Positions 37,323 to 46,952 of a stretch of DNA of 64,000 bases are shown here, piece by piece. The notes beneath the pieces are model-generated. The model worked only from the letters and a program-made list of their open reading frames with translations. It made no database searches and was not told the DNA's origin. This DNA comes from Agarivorans albus (lineage in GTDB: Bacteria > Pseudomonadota > Gammaproteobacteria > Enterobacterales > Celerinatantimonadaceae): assembly GCF_019670105.1 (NCBI RefSeq), contig NZ_AP023032.1:4031001-4095000 (forward strand). The letters run 5' to 3'. Each line of letters opens with the position of its first letter. Position 1 is the stretch's first letter. A program made the position numbers and the translations under genes.

Positions 37323-38525
37323 ATGGACATCGGTCCAGTTACTATTGTGGCGAAAGGCAGTGCGCTTGTTTATCAAGTGGATTTCGAACTAAAAGGAAGT
37401 CATCAACAACTTTGGTTTGAAGTTGACAACCTTGCCCAACAAGAACTGTCGAGTAGCGGTGACACTGCCTTAATGGCTTTATTACTTCCAGCAATGTTAG
37501 CCAATGAAAACATTCATGTTAAAGGTAGCGTGTCTGAGCGTTTACTATTTAGTTTAAATGGCGCTTACCAAACTATACTGACCCAAACCATTCCTTATTT
37601 GCAGCGAGTGAACATTACCGCCGAGCACTGCAATACACAAAGCTCGTCAGCTACCGGCGTTATCACTGGCTTTTCTGCGGGCGTAGATTCGTTTTGCACC
37701 ATTACCGACTACTTTTCAGATAGCCCCCCTAAAGCGCTCAAGGTTACTCATCTACTTTACAATAATGTGGGTTCTCACGGGCCGGGAGAAGAGCGCCTAT
37801 TTCGCGAACGCTACCAACAATTAAAAGAAACAGCCGATACTTGGCAGCTTCCGTTCATTACTGTTAACTCAAATATGAATGACTTCTATGGCCGTAGTTT
37901 GGATTTTCAGTTAACTCACACTCTGCGAAATGCCGCTATCCCGATGTTGTTTCAACAATTCATTGGCCACTTTTTATATTCATCCGCCTACAGCTATCAA
38001 GATTTATTTGTTGGCGAGAGCTACGACATGGCATATAGCGACGCTTTTAGTATGCCGCTCTTGGCTACTGAAAGCTTGCAATGTCACTCGGTGGGTAGCG
38101 AGCACTCGCGCGTAGAAAAAACCCTGCGTATTAGTAGCAACCCAGATTCGTACAAAGTATTAGATGTTTGCGTGAAAGGTGATAGAGCGGGCAATTGCTC
38201 ACACTGCGATAAGTGTTTACGCACCCTACTGACCTTAGATTTGGCCGGTAAACTTGAGCTATATAAAGACAACTTTGACTTAGAGGTTTACCAGCAACAC
38301 AAGCAAGCATTCATTAATGAAGTTCTAATTAGCAAGGACCCACTGCTAAAAGAAATAGTGGTTTGGGCTAAACAGCAGGGATATCGCTTTGCTGCTCATC
38401 ACTACCTTTCGGCCACTATGTTGTTCCTCAAGCGTTCACCGGCCAAAGTCTTTTTGCTATTTAAAAACCAGCTAAAAAAACTGTTGTCTAGCTTAGGTTT
38501 ATATCACCCCAAGCAATACCACTAA
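37323..38525 (+). CDS. PP-loop ATP-pyrophosphatase-like protein, function unknown
   Basis: A 400-residue protein. The first 100 residues have no recognised domain. Residues 115-125 read TGFSAGVDSFC, a variant of the SGGxDS PP-loop found in QueC, asparagine synthetase and the WbpG/PseA sugar amidotransferases. A Cys cluster CSHCDKCLRT (Cys292, 295, 298) could bind zinc, as in QueC-like proteins. It could adenylate a sugar or amino-acid group of the polymer (inference). It is followed 29 nt later by the flippase gene and lies divergent to the CapK-like gene. Confidence 0.7.
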   Translation: MDIGPVTIVAKGSALVYQVDFELKGSHQQLWFEVDNLAQQELSSSGDTALMALLLPAMLANENIHVKGSVSERLLFSLNGAYQTILTQTIPYLQRVNITAEHCNTQSSSATGVITGFSAGVDSFCTITDYFSDSPPKALKVTHLLYNNVGSHGPGEERLFRERYQQLKETADTWQLPFITVNSNMNDFYGRSLDFQLTHTLRNAAIPMLFQQFIGHFLYSSAYSYQDLFVGESYDMAYSDAFSMPLLATESLQCHSVGSEHSRVEKTLRISSNPDSYKVLDVCVKGDRAGNCSHCDKCLRTLLTLDLAGKLELYKDNFDLEVYQQHKQAFINEVLISKDPLLKEIVVWAKQQGYRFAAHHYLSATMLFLKRSPAKVFLLFKNQLKKLLSSLGLYHPKQYH

Positions 38526-38554
38526 TTTGTTCCTCTCGAGCCAAAAGCCTTAAC

Positions 38555-40000
38555 ATGACCAAAGATTCCAAGCTAAAAAATCAAGTTCTATCTTCCTTAA
38601 AATGGGTAGCCATGGGGAAAATTGTTACCCAAATACTGCGCTGGGCTATGACATTTTGGGTCATTCGCTTATTAAGCCCAGACGACTATGGCCTGGTTGC
38701 TATGTCAGACGTACTGTTTGGTTTTCTTAACTTATTACTAGGCTCCCTATTTGCTTCGTCAATTATTCAAGAGAAGAACTTAACTAAGCAGAGTTTAAAG
38801 CAGTTATTTGGCGCTATTATTGTTAGCCACCTTGGCTTTTTCGCGCTGCAGTATTCCTTGGCTGATGTGGCCGGCAGCTACTATAAATCAGACATAGTAA
38901 GCCAAATTTTAAAAGTGAATGCTTGGTGTTTTATTATCTTAGCTTTAGAAGTGATTCCTGCCGCCTTACTAGCTAAGAACATGGAGTTTAAGCGAGTATC
39001 GATTATTGCCGCTATCTCCAATATCGTAGCGGCAGTGTCAACCTTAGTGATGGCTTATTTAGGCTATGGATTTTGGTCTTTGGTCATTGGCGAAATAATC
39101 TTTATTGGCTTGCGAGCCGCGCTGACCTTTGCAGCCAAACCGATTGATTTTCTACCTAGCTTTAAGATAAACGATATAACCGCCATGCTTAAATTTGGCG
39201 GTATGTTGTCTATTCAATCAGTATTGTTTTATGTATTCATGCATATGGATGTAGCGATTGCCGGTAGGATAATGACGCCAACCGAGGTAGGCCTGTATGC
39301 CATTGGCTTGCAAGTAGCGCTAATGCCGCAGAAGAAAATCATGCCCTTACTTCGACAAGTGGCCTTCCCTGCATTTTCTCAAATACAAGATCAACCAAAG
39401 CTCATCGCCAACTATGTGCTGAAGGCACAGCGTTTATGCATTAGCTTAACCTTGCCCATTTTTTGGGGCTTGGCTTCAGTCACCGATTTGGTGATTCCGC
39501 TGCTACTCGGCGAAAAATGGTTAGGCGCAGTAATACCAACCACCATTATGTTAATGATTATGCCACTTCGCTTCAGTGAAGAGTTATTTAACCCCGCTCT
39601 AAAAAGCTTAAAGAAAGTGAACCACATGCTGGTGAACTTATGCTTTATGGTGGTGATCATGTTTATAAGCATAATGGTCGCAGCTCGCTATGGTGCAACC
39701 GGCTTAGCTTTAGCGTGGTTGTGTGGATTTCCGATTGCCTACTTAATCGTAGCTTGGCGAAATAGCCAAACCTTAAATACGCAGTTCAGCCAATTTGTTA
39801 AGTTGCTGTTAGCCCCAATGCTATCGGGCGCAGCAATGTTTGCGGTGGTTTATGGTGCTAAATCATTTATTGAAGCAGACATCGTAGTGGCGTTGCTGCT
39901 GCAAATCACTTTGGGTGGGATAACTTACTTGGGCTTGATGCTGCTATTAGATAGGGCTTCGATTAAAGAAGTACTTAGCATGCTTAAACGTAACGGCTAA
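38555..40000 (+). CDS. Oligosaccharide flippase (Wzx, RfbX type)
   Basis: A 481-residue inner-membrane protein with about 14 hydrophobic segments. The opening SLKWVAMGKIVTQILRWAM and WVIRLLSPDDYGLVAMSDV match Wzx/PST flippases that move lipid-linked repeat units to the periplasm. Later segments such as GLYAIGLQVALMPQKKI also fit. It would supply the polymerase/ligase encoded at 41922. It is the second gene of a two-gene plus-strand unit. Confidence 0.9.
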   Translation: MTKDSKLKNQVLSSLKWVAMGKIVTQILRWAMTFWVIRLLSPDDYGLVAMSDVLFGFLNLLLGSLFASSIIQEKNLTKQSLKQLFGAIIVSHLGFFALQYSLADVAGSYYKSDIVSQILKVNAWCFIILALEVIPAALLAKNMEFKRVSIIAAISNIVAAVSTLVMAYLGYGFWSLVIGEIIFIGLRAALTFAAKPIDFLPSFKINDITAMLKFGGMLSIQSVLFYVFMHMDVAIAGRIMTPTEVGLYAIGLQVALMPQKKIMPLLRQVAFPAFSQIQDQPKLIANYVLKAQRLCISLTLPIFWGLASVTDLVIPLLLGEKWLGAVIPTTIMLMIMPLRFSEELFNPALKSLKKVNHMLVNLCFMVVIMFISIMVAARYGATGLALAWLCGFPIAYLIVAWRNSQTLNTQFSQFVKLLLAPMLSGAAMFAVVYGAKSFIEADIVVALLLQITLGGITYLGLMLLLDRASIKEVLSMLKRNG

Positions 40001-40001
40001 A

Positions 40002-40035
40002 GTCTGTTGCACTTCTGCGGTTAAGTACAACAGAC
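40002..40035. terminator. Hairpin between convergent genes
   Basis: A 13-bp stem with one mismatch (left arm starts GTCTGTTGC, right arm ends CAACAGAC) and an 8-nt loop, between the flippase and the convergent GT2 gene. There is no clear T-tract. Confidence 0.5.
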
Positions 40036-40050
40036 CCAGCATAGGGTATG

Positions 40051-40950
40051 TTACTTCGAGCCCCGCAGCGGGCTCAGCGCTGCTTTAATAAGCGCTTTTA
40101 TCATTAGCCAAACGGTAGCACCAGAAAACTTCAAGCTTAAAGACTGAGACAATGCTTTAAAGGCAGCAAAGCATTGCTCATTCCATAATAAGTCTTTCCC
40201 CCAATCTAGGTAGATCTTGGCCTTCACTTTACCAACCAGATCCCCCCAACTGGCGCTATTACTACCTTGTCGAGCTAAGAACGCATCTACAACATCAAGG
40301 TTGTCTTGATAAGACGATAACAAACTGCCTAAGCTTCCCTCTATATCGGCTTTCCACACTAAGCTTGTTTGCAATAAACCAATTAGCCCTTGCTCTGCAA
40401 TACGCAGGTACAGGTCTATATCCTCAGCGGTTTTTAAGCTTTCATCAAACAACCCCACCTTATTAAGCACTTCTCGGCGCACCATAAATGAAGATGTCAC
40501 CAAATAAGGATGTAAAAAGACTTGCTGTAAGTCCTTAGAGACTAGCTCCGGAGCTTGCTCACTTTGTTGGTTGAGGGTTTCTTCATCAGCCTTGTAGGAT
40601 GTCTCGGTATAACAGGCCACCCAGTCGGGCTGAGCACGCATAGCGTTAACTTGATCCATCAACTTCTGTGGACGCCATAAGTCATCAGAATCGAGAAAGG
40701 CAACAAACTCTCCTGTTGCCGCTTGAATACCGGTATTTCTTGCCTTAGACGCGCCACCATTTTGCTGGCTAATTAACTGTATCTTTGCCTGATACTTTTC
40801 CAAGCTCGCAACGGTATCATCTTTAGATCCATCATCTACAACAATGATCTCATAATCATCAAAGCTTTGCGCCAAGATAGACTCGATGGCTTTGTCGATA
40901 AAAGCCGCCGAGTTATAGGCAGGAATGATAATGCTGACTGCAACTGTCAT
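40051..40950 (-). CDS. Glycosyltransferase family 2
   Basis: A 299-residue GT-A enzyme without membrane segments. Motifs: VSIIIPAYNSAAFIDKAIES, IIVVDDGSKDDTVA, QQNGGASKARNTGI and FLDSDDLW (the DxD that binds the metal-nucleotide sugar), then EDIDLYLRI as the catalytic-base region. It adds one sugar to the lipid-linked unit in the cytoplasm; specificity is not visible. It follows the pyruvyl transferase gene by 21 nt on the minus strand. Confidence 0.9.
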   Translation of the reverse strand: MTVAVSIIIPAYNSAAFIDKAIESILAQSFDDYEIIVVDDGSKDDTVASLEKYQAKIQLISQQNGGASKARNTGIQAATGEFVAFLDSDDLWRPQKLMDQVNAMRAQPDWVACYTETSYKADEETLNQQSEQAPELVSKDLQQVFLHPYLVTSSFMVRREVLNKVGLFDESLKTAEDIDLYLRIAEQGLIGLLQTSLVWKADIEGSLGSLLSSYQDNLDVVDAFLARQGSNSASWGDLVGKVKAKIYLDWGKDLLWNEQCFAAFKALSQSLSLKFSGATVWLMIKALIKAALSPLRGSK

Positions 40951-40971
40951 CGCTTATACCCTCCTGATTAG

Positions 40972-41859
40972 CTACGCCTGTAAAGCGTCTAAGCTTTGAT
41001 TAAGTCTAAGAATCAACTGGTTCTGGATAGCCTCACCACTTAACTCCCCTTGGGCACTATTAGCAATAGCACTCAGTTGAGAACAAACGTCAGAACGAAC
41101 CTTAGCGCTCGAGTTGCGCGGCTTGGGTTTATACCAACTTTTGCCAAAACCGACACTTTGTAGTTGGCGCTTCACTTCATCTTTAATGGCATTAACCGAG
41201 CTCGTGCCTGCACTATAAAAATAGTTAGGCACACTTTCAGGTTGATACTGCATATCCACCGTTGATAGCCAATCCTGCCATTTAACCTGATTGACATGGT
41301 CACCCAAGATAACCGCCTTCCAAGGAAGGCGTAGCGCATCGGCAACAATAGCACCGTGCATCGCTTCTGTTAGCATCAATCGGCATTGCGCCATCTCTGC
41401 AAACACCTTGTCTACCGACCACTCAGGAGAAATAAACCTAAAGCCACAAGCTTCGGCAATATTCTCCCAGTCGGCACTACGACAACTCAAGTAATGCGGC
41501 ATAAAGCCAATATCACCGTTTTCTTTATGAGTCGGCTCCATCACATTGCGCAGTAATAAGGCTGAATCTGTCACAACGGTACTAGGGTCAAGATCTAAAG
41601 CTTTAGCACTGTATGGTCCACGAACAGCGTGAACCTTCCACTTATCGGTAACCGCTGGCAGTTGACCATAGCCCACACCAGAGCCAACAATGTGTAAGGT
41701 TTTGTCATTGGGTAACCGGTGGTTCAACAAAGTACCAATGCCCACCAGCAACTCTGAAGAATCGTCATTAAAAAAGTCAGGAAGTAACTTGGGCCATAAC
41801 CATGGGTTAAGGTCATCACCAAAATTGCCCACTTCATCCTTGTAGTAAAATAATTGCAT
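40972..41859 (-). CDS. Polysaccharide pyruvyl transferase
   Basis: A 295-residue member of the WcaK/CsaB family. It starts MQLFYYKDEVGNFGDDLNPWLWPKL when read across residues 1-25, followed by GIGTLLNHRLP, HIVGSGVGYG and VRGPYSAKAL, then SEAMHGAI-like MLTEAMHGAIVADALR near residue 165. These are family signatures. It should add a pyruvate ketal from phosphoenolpyruvate to a sugar, giving the polymer a negative charge. It is cotranscribed with the GT2 gene downstream. Confidence 0.88.
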   Translation of the reverse strand: MQLFYYKDEVGNFGDDLNPWLWPKLLPDFFNDDSSELLVGIGTLLNHRLPNDKTLHIVGSGVGYGQLPAVTDKWKVHAVRGPYSAKALDLDPSTVVTDSALLLRNVMEPTHKENGDIGFMPHYLSCRSADWENIAEACGFRFISPEWSVDKVFAEMAQCRLMLTEAMHGAIVADALRLPWKAVILGDHVNQVKWQDWLSTVDMQYQPESVPNYFYSAGTSSVNAIKDEVKRQLQSVGFGKSWYKPKPRNSSAKVRSDVCSQLSAIANSAQGELSGEAIQNQLILRLNQSLDALQA

Positions 41860-41921
41860 TTTTAACCTAGTTAATCCTTTGCCTTCGGCCGTGTTCAGCC
41901 GAGTTATTCAATTTGTGGTGG

Positions 41922-43331
41922 CTATAAACCAACCTTTAAGGTCATGTAAACAGCAACGATTACCGCCCAGCTATAACCCATACATCGCCAAACCATTTTG
42001 GCTGAAAACATTTCTTCTAAATCTGGGCGCAACTTCATCAAGCGTAAATGACTAGCGGTTTGCATCCCCATAAAAATAAACATCAGCAGAGTGAACTGAC
42101 GACTTAAGAAAAAGGCTGTCACCATAAAACCAATCATCGAATAAAATAACGCTTTATTCAGGTTAGCTTCTTCTTTGTACTGTTCTGATTTCTCTTCACT
42201 CACTTCTAAGTCTTGCGGATCATCATCGTTGGGATAACGATTGAATCGCTTCAAGATCGCGTAACCCACCAGCATATTAAGAATTAGCGCACCGCCCCAC
42301 AGGCTGTAGCCAGGTACACCTAATTCCGCTGCCACATGCACATAGGAGTTATGGGCCACTTTGCCGTGATGATCCATAAAGTTACCCATACCTACCCCAA
42401 AAACAGGGTTATGGATAAGCATTTGAATGCCATCGTACCAAGCGTCTAAGCGCCCAGCAGCAGAGGACTCTGTCGAAGATAAGCCACCAAACGATGCCAA
42501 TAAGGTAGCAGCAATTGGCGCGCTTAAACATGCAAATAAAATAAGCCGCGCACCAGCATTACTAATGAGGAAATACAGACCAATTACTGCAACAGAGCCC
42601 AGCAATGTGCCCCGAGACCCGGTCATATATACGCCGTAGCCAAACGCCACTAAAATAGCCAGCATTGCTATTTTTACAACCGCACCACCTCGACCAAAAA
42701 AGTAAGCGACAAAAGGCATATTCATTACCAAGAACATACCTAAATCGTTAGGGTCACTAAAGAATCCGAGGTAAGTGATGCGCATCTCTTCACGGCCAAC
42801 AGTAATACTATCGCCAATGCCAATGCCATACTTTCCGTTAAATGAGGCTTGTTGAATATGTCCGTTGTATACCATCACCAAGGCTGCAGCGATGCATATA
42901 TACATGAGTAAGCGCTGCCTACCTGGGGTAGCGATTAACGCGCTGTAAAGGAAAAAAGGAATAATGGAGCTTACAAATAGGCGTTGCGCCTGAAAAATCC
43001 CCCCGGTGCCCCAACCATTTAAAAATGCCGACATCATAATCAATGGCACTAAGCCCAGTAACAAATAGTGTTGAGGCTGCAGCTTTATTGGTCTTAAGGT
43101 AATCAAAGTAAAGCCAAAGGAAAGAATGGCAAATACCTTAATGATGATGAAATTAGCCGTTGATAGCGAAAATTCATGCGGCCGAATCAGCACCGCAATG
43201 CTGTATAGGCAAAGGAAAAAGAAAGCCAAAGGTGCTGTTTTTTCCTTAATGGGTAAAGGCCTTCTACCTAGCGGTGTTACGTCTGCCGCTAAAGGATTTT
43301 GTCGACGAGCTTGAATAGTCTGATCCTCCAT
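41922..43331 (-). CDS. XrtA-associated O-antigen ligase/polymerase-like protein
   Basis: A 469-residue membrane protein with about 11-12 helices. The large periplasmic loop region holds GRLDAWYDGIQMLIHNPVFGVGMGNF and HNSYVHVAAELGVPGY (read as two parts), the Wzy_C/WaaL signature with the functional His. It resembles the TIGR03097 group, a putative O-glycosylation ligase tied to exosortase A. It polymerises the repeat unit or transfers it to an acceptor. Its 5' end overlaps the FemAB-like gene by 43 nt, so they are translationally linked. Confidence 0.87.
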   Translation of the reverse strand: MEDQTIQARRQNPLAADVTPLGRRPLPIKEKTAPLAFFFLCLYSIAVLIRPHEFSLSTANFIIIKVFAILSFGFTLITLRPIKLQPQHYLLLGLVPLIMMSAFLNGWGTGGIFQAQRLFVSSIIPFFLYSALIATPGRQRLLMYICIAAALVMVYNGHIQQASFNGKYGIGIGDSITVGREEMRITYLGFFSDPNDLGMFLVMNMPFVAYFFGRGGAVVKIAMLAILVAFGYGVYMTGSRGTLLGSVAVIGLYFLISNAGARLILFACLSAPIAATLLASFGGLSSTESSAAGRLDAWYDGIQMLIHNPVFGVGMGNFMDHHGKVAHNSYVHVAAELGVPGYSLWGGALILNMLVGYAILKRFNRYPNDDDPQDLEVSEEKSEQYKEEANLNKALFYSMIGFMVTAFFLSRQFTLLMFIFMGMQTASHLRLMKLRPDLEEMFSAKMVWRCMGYSWAVIVAVYMTLKVGL

Positions 43332-44344
43332 GGGGAATTAATCAGCGACATATTAACCAAGTTGGTTTCGTCACATGAAAACTTTGCTTTATAGCTTTGC
43401 GCGGTGGCGCCCATCATAAAGTCATAAAGCACAGCTTTGCTGTTTAAAATACTCCATACATGAAGTGCGAATCCGGGTGAACATTGCGAAAACTGTTTTT
43501 CATCCCAGCCAGATTGATAAAAATGTAACTTCTGCTGTTCTAGCAAATAGAAGTTTAATGCTAAAGGCTGCTGCTTAATAAACACACCACTCATAGCGAC
43601 TGAATCAGGGTGCTGCTGGCGAAACTGCTGATGAAATTGGCTAAAACGCTGATCGGAAAATGCACCAAGCTTGCCTTTGTTTTGCCACCTCGTCTGATGA
43701 AACGCCACCAAGCTTGGCCAATACTGTTCAATTTCAGAGCTTGTTAACCATCTAAACTCTGCCCCTTTCTCAGCTAAAGCTTTATCGGCTCTGCGCCACT
43801 GCGAGCGAGCATTGCGGCTAAGCTGCTTTATAGACCACGGCTTTACTTCTAAAGAATAACGTCGGGCTTCGGCAAGCTGAATGTTAGGCACATTGTTAAA
43901 CAATTGATGCAGAAAGCTTTGCTCTATTACCGCGCGAGCAAAAAATACATCAAAGCTAATCTTAGACAGCCAAGCTATCAGAACCTTTGAGGCCTCTGCC
44001 TGATAGTCTTGATTTAGCAGTACATCAGGGTACTCAGATGCTACCTCCGCGTGCTCAGGTTCTCCCTGACCAAGTAAAAATAGCTGTTTTATCCCCAACA
44101 GCTTAGCGCTGCGCCGTGTGTAAAAAGGCGCTAACACCACCAACTTTTCATTGGCAAACCCAGCCATACAATAAAGCTCACAGTGCTTGTCCCAAAACTG
44201 ATTAGTCCAATGTACTAACCAACCAGGACAGTTAAACATGTCTGCTTGGCATAACTGACTAAGGGCCTGCCACTGCTCTTGTAGAGCAACAAGTTGGTCT
44301 AGTGAGCGAATTTCACGCCACTGTAAAGTATCGGCATCTCTCAT
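43289..44344 (-). CDS. FemAB/BioF2-like GNAT acyltransferase
   Basis: A 351-residue protein with the GNAT-like BioF2 domain seen in XrtA-locus FemAB proteins. Segments include ARSQWRRADKALAEKGAEF, FHQTRWQNKGKLGAFSD, PLALNFYLLEQQKLHFYQSGWD and FMMGATAQSYKAKF near the C-terminus, a family signature. It probably acylates or aminoacylates a sugar or lipid carrier; the substrate is unknown. It overlaps the ligase gene by 43 nt at its 3' end and is separated from the epimerase by a terminator. Confidence 0.8.
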   Translation of the reverse strand: MRDADTLQWREIRSLDQLVALQEQWQALSQLCQADMFNCPGWLVHWTNQFWDKHCELYCMAGFANEKLVVLAPFYTRRSAKLLGIKQLFLLGQGEPEHAEVASEYPDVLLNQDYQAEASKVLIAWLSKISFDVFFARAVIEQSFLHQLFNNVPNIQLAEARRYSLEVKPWSIKQLSRNARSQWRRADKALAEKGAEFRWLTSSEIEQYWPSLVAFHQTRWQNKGKLGAFSDQRFSQFHQQFRQQHPDSVAMSGVFIKQQPLALNFYLLEQQKLHFYQSGWDEKQFSQCSPGFALHVWSILNSKAVLYDFMMGATAQSYKAKFSCDETNLVNMSLINSPWRIRLFKLVDKIL

Positions 44345-44382
44345 TTAGATATGCTAAACAACCTCAGCAAATGGCTAAAAAA

Positions 44383-44412
44383 GAAACCAGCATCAAGCTT
44401 ACTGCTGGTTTC
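44383..44412 (-). terminator. Terminator after the tviB/tviC-like pair
   Basis: A 10-bp stem GAAACCAGCA / TGCTGGTTTC with a 10-nt loop, and a run of six A on the plus strand that gives a U-tract on the minus-strand transcript. Confidence 0.85.
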
Positions 44413-44467
44413 CACTACTTAATCTTTTCTTCCTTAAAAAGATCTTCAGCGCTGTCAATCTACAGCT

Positions 44468-45508
44468 TTAGTTCGCTTTAGATTGCTCAATATACCAAGG
44501 CATGGCGATAGCTAAACCCTGACCAATAGTGAACTCTGGCGCATACCCCAACAATTGCTCAGCTTTACTAATGTCAGCGCGCGAATGACGTACATCACCA
44601 GCCCGAAAATCGCGATACTCCGGCTTGGCAGAGCGCACAACCCCGTACTTAGATAGGTTTTCACACAGTAAGTCATAGAGTTGAGTTAAGCTGGTTTGGT
44701 CATTCAGAGCTACATTGAATACTTCACTGCTTTCTAAGCCAGCTGTTGCAGCCAAAATGTTCATTTGCACCACATTGTCAATGAAGCAAAAGTCTCGGCT
44801 GGTTTCGCCATCGCCATTAATAAATACCTGCTCTTCGTCAATCAGTGCAGATGTCCACTTAGGAATAACCGCCGCATATGCGCCATTGGGATCTTGACGA
44901 GGGCCAAACACGTTAAAGTAACGCAAACCAATAGATGGGAAATTGTAAGTACGTTGAAATACTGAACTATAGAGCTCGTTAACATACTTGGTCACGGCAT
45001 AAGGCGATAACGGATTGCCAATTTTATCTTCTACTTTAGGTAAATCTGGGTGATCGCCATAAGTTGAACTAGACGCAGCATAAACAAAGGCAGATACCTG
45101 TTGCTCTTTAGCTGCCTGCAACATATTCAAGTAACCAGAAATGTTTACTTCATTGGTGGTAATAGGGTCATTTATCGAGCGAGGAACCGAGCCAAGGGCT
45201 GCTTGGTGCAACACAAAATCAGCACCAGATAGAAACTCCTGACAAGTTGCTTGGTCTCGAATGTCGCCTTCTACAAAGCGAAATTGCTGCCATTGTTGCT
45301 CACTGACCAAACCTTTTACTTCGTCTAAGTTATGCTGATGCCCTGTGGCAAAGTTATCTAAGCCAATTACCTTTTGGTTTAACTTTAATAAGGCTTCTAA
45401 TAAGTTAGAGCCAATAAAACCCGCCACACCAGTAATTGCCCATACTTTAGGCTCTGCTTTTAGTTGCTCACAAACTTGTTGAAAACGCTGCACGGTATCA
45501 GTCCCCAT
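44468..45508 (-). CDS. UDP-N-acetylhexosamine(uronate) 4-epimerase, TviC/WbpP-like
   Basis: A 346-residue SDR epimerase. It has the NAD motif [16 protein letters not shown], the YxxxK pair in YAVTKYVNE, and [15 protein letters not shown]. It resembles S. Typhi TviC and P. aeruginosa WbpP over its whole length (for example [16 protein letters not shown] and [18 protein letters not shown]). It should interconvert the GlcNAc and GalNAc forms of the UDP-sugar or its uronate. The start and the stop of the dehydrogenase gene share one base (TAATG), so the two are coupled. Confidence 0.92.
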   Translation of the reverse strand: MGTDTVQRFQQVCEQLKAEPKVWAITGVAGFIGSNLLEALLKLNQKVIGLDNFATGHQHNLDEVKGLVSEQQWQQFRFVEGDIRDQATCQEFLSGADFVLHQAALGSVPRSINDPITTNEVNISGYLNMLQAAKEQQVSAFVYAASSSTYGDHPDLPKVEDKIGNPLSPYAVTKYVNELYSSVFQRTYNFPSIGLRYFNVFGPRQDPNGAYAAVIPKWTSALIDEEQVFINGDGETSRDFCFIDNVVQMNILAATAGLESSEVFNVALNDQTSLTQLYDLLCENLSKYGVVRSAKPEYRDFRAGDVRHSRADISKAEQLLGYAPEFTIGQGLAIAMPWYIEQSKAN

Positions 45509-46788
45509 TACAAACGCAAATCACTGGCGCCAACTGGCAATAGATATTTAAGGTCGTAAAGTACGTGGTCTTTTTTACCAAAGGCACGTATTTGTTCTAC
45601 TGACATATCTTTAAACTGCTGGTGAGCAACAGCTAAAATGATTGCGTCGTAATTACCAGCCTGTGGGCTTTCTACTAAATCAATACCGTACTCTTCATGA
45701 CATTCTTCTTTGTCTGCCCATGGGTCGTAAGTGTCGACTTGAACACCGTAATCTGCAAACTCGTGAACAATATCGATAACTTTGGTATTTCGAATATCAG
45801 GGCAATTTTCTTTAAAGGTTAAACCTAAAATCAAAATCTTACTTTCTACTACCGAGATATTACGTTTCACCATTGACTTAATACACTGTGATACAACATA
45901 ACGACCCATATTGTCGTTAATTCTTCGACCTGCAAGAATCACTTCCGGGCGGTAACCAATAGACTCAGCTTTATGCGTTAAGTAGTAAGGGTCGACACCA
46001 ATACAGTGACCACCAACTAAGCCAGGGCGGAATGGTAAGAAGTTCCACTTAGTGCCGGCGGCTTCTAGTACTGCTTCGGTATCAATATCTAATCGATTAA
46101 AGATGAGCGCTAATTCGTTGATAAGCGCGATATTTACGTCACGCTGAGTATTCTCAATAACTTTAGCCGCTTCTGCCACTTTAATGCTGCTAGCTTTGTG
46201 GGTGCCCACTACTACTATTTCAGCGTAAAGATCATCGACGATAGTGGCGATTTCTGGGGTTGAGCCAGAGGTAATTTTTTTAATTGTAGAAACACGGTGA
46301 GTCTTATCGCCTGGATTGATACGTTCAGGGCTGTAACCAACATAGAAGTCACTATTAAACTTAAGGCCCGAGTTCTTCTCTAAAACAGGCACACATTGCT
46401 CTTCGGTTGCACCTGGATACACCGTAGATTCGTAAATAACAATGTCATTAGGTTTAAGTACTTTAGCAACTGTTTCGCTGGCGCGTACCAAAGGTGTTAG
46501 ATCTGGCTGTTTATGCTCAGTAATTGGAGTAGGAACGGTCACAATGAACACGTTACATTTTGCTAAGTCTTCAATGTTGCAGCTGTAAGACATATTGCCA
46601 GCAACGTCTTGTAGCTCTTGATTACTAACCTCTTGGGTAAGGTCTTCACCTTGCTGAAGCTCAGTCACTCGTCCTTGATTAATATCAAAACCAACCACAC
46701 TGCGTTTTTTAGCAAACTCTACAGCCAACGGCAGGCCAACATAACCTAAACCAATTACGGCAATACTCACGTCCATGTATACATCCAT
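45508..46788 (-). CDS. UDP-N-acetylglucosamine 6-dehydrogenase, TviB/WbpO-like
   Basis: A 426-residue nucleotide-sugar dehydrogenase that oxidises UDP-HexNAc at C6 to the uronate, using NAD. It has [55 protein letters not shown], the catalytic Cys in [16 protein letters not shown], and [14 protein letters not shown]. Whole-length similarity to S. Typhi TviB is clear from memory. With the epimerase it supplies an N-acetylhexosaminuronic acid for the polymer. The start is the ATG at 46788, or another four codons downstream. Confidence 0.93.
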   Translation of the reverse strand: MDVYMDVSIAVIGLGYVGLPLAVEFAKKRSVVGFDINQGRVTELQQGEDLTQEVSNQELQDVAGNMSYSCNIEDLAKCNVFIVTVPTPITEHKQPDLTPLVRASETVAKVLKPNDIVIYESTVYPGATEEQCVPVLEKNSGLKFNSDFYVGYSPERINPGDKTHRVSTIKKITSGSTPEIATIVDDLYAEIVVVGTHKASSIKVAEAAKVIENTQRDVNIALINELALIFNRLDIDTEAVLEAAGTKWNFLPFRPGLVGGHCIGVDPYYLTHKAESIGYRPEVILAGRRINDNMGRYVVSQCIKSMVKRNISVVESKILILGLTFKENCPDIRNTKVIDIVHEFADYGVQVDTYDPWADKEECHEEYGIDLVESPQAGNYDAIILAVAHQQFKDMSVEQIRAFGKKDHVLYDLKYLLPVGASDLRL

Positions 46789-46952
46789 TTAAATTTGAAA
46801 ACAGTTTTCTAATGCTAATTAAACCGCATATTGGAACAGAAAGTAAGGGTCAAAATCCACATAAAAACAAAACACGCTACAAAGTAAGACATCGGGTTAA
46901 TTAAGCTGTATTATTTTAATGTGATTTATCAATCCAACAAACAGGGAATAAT

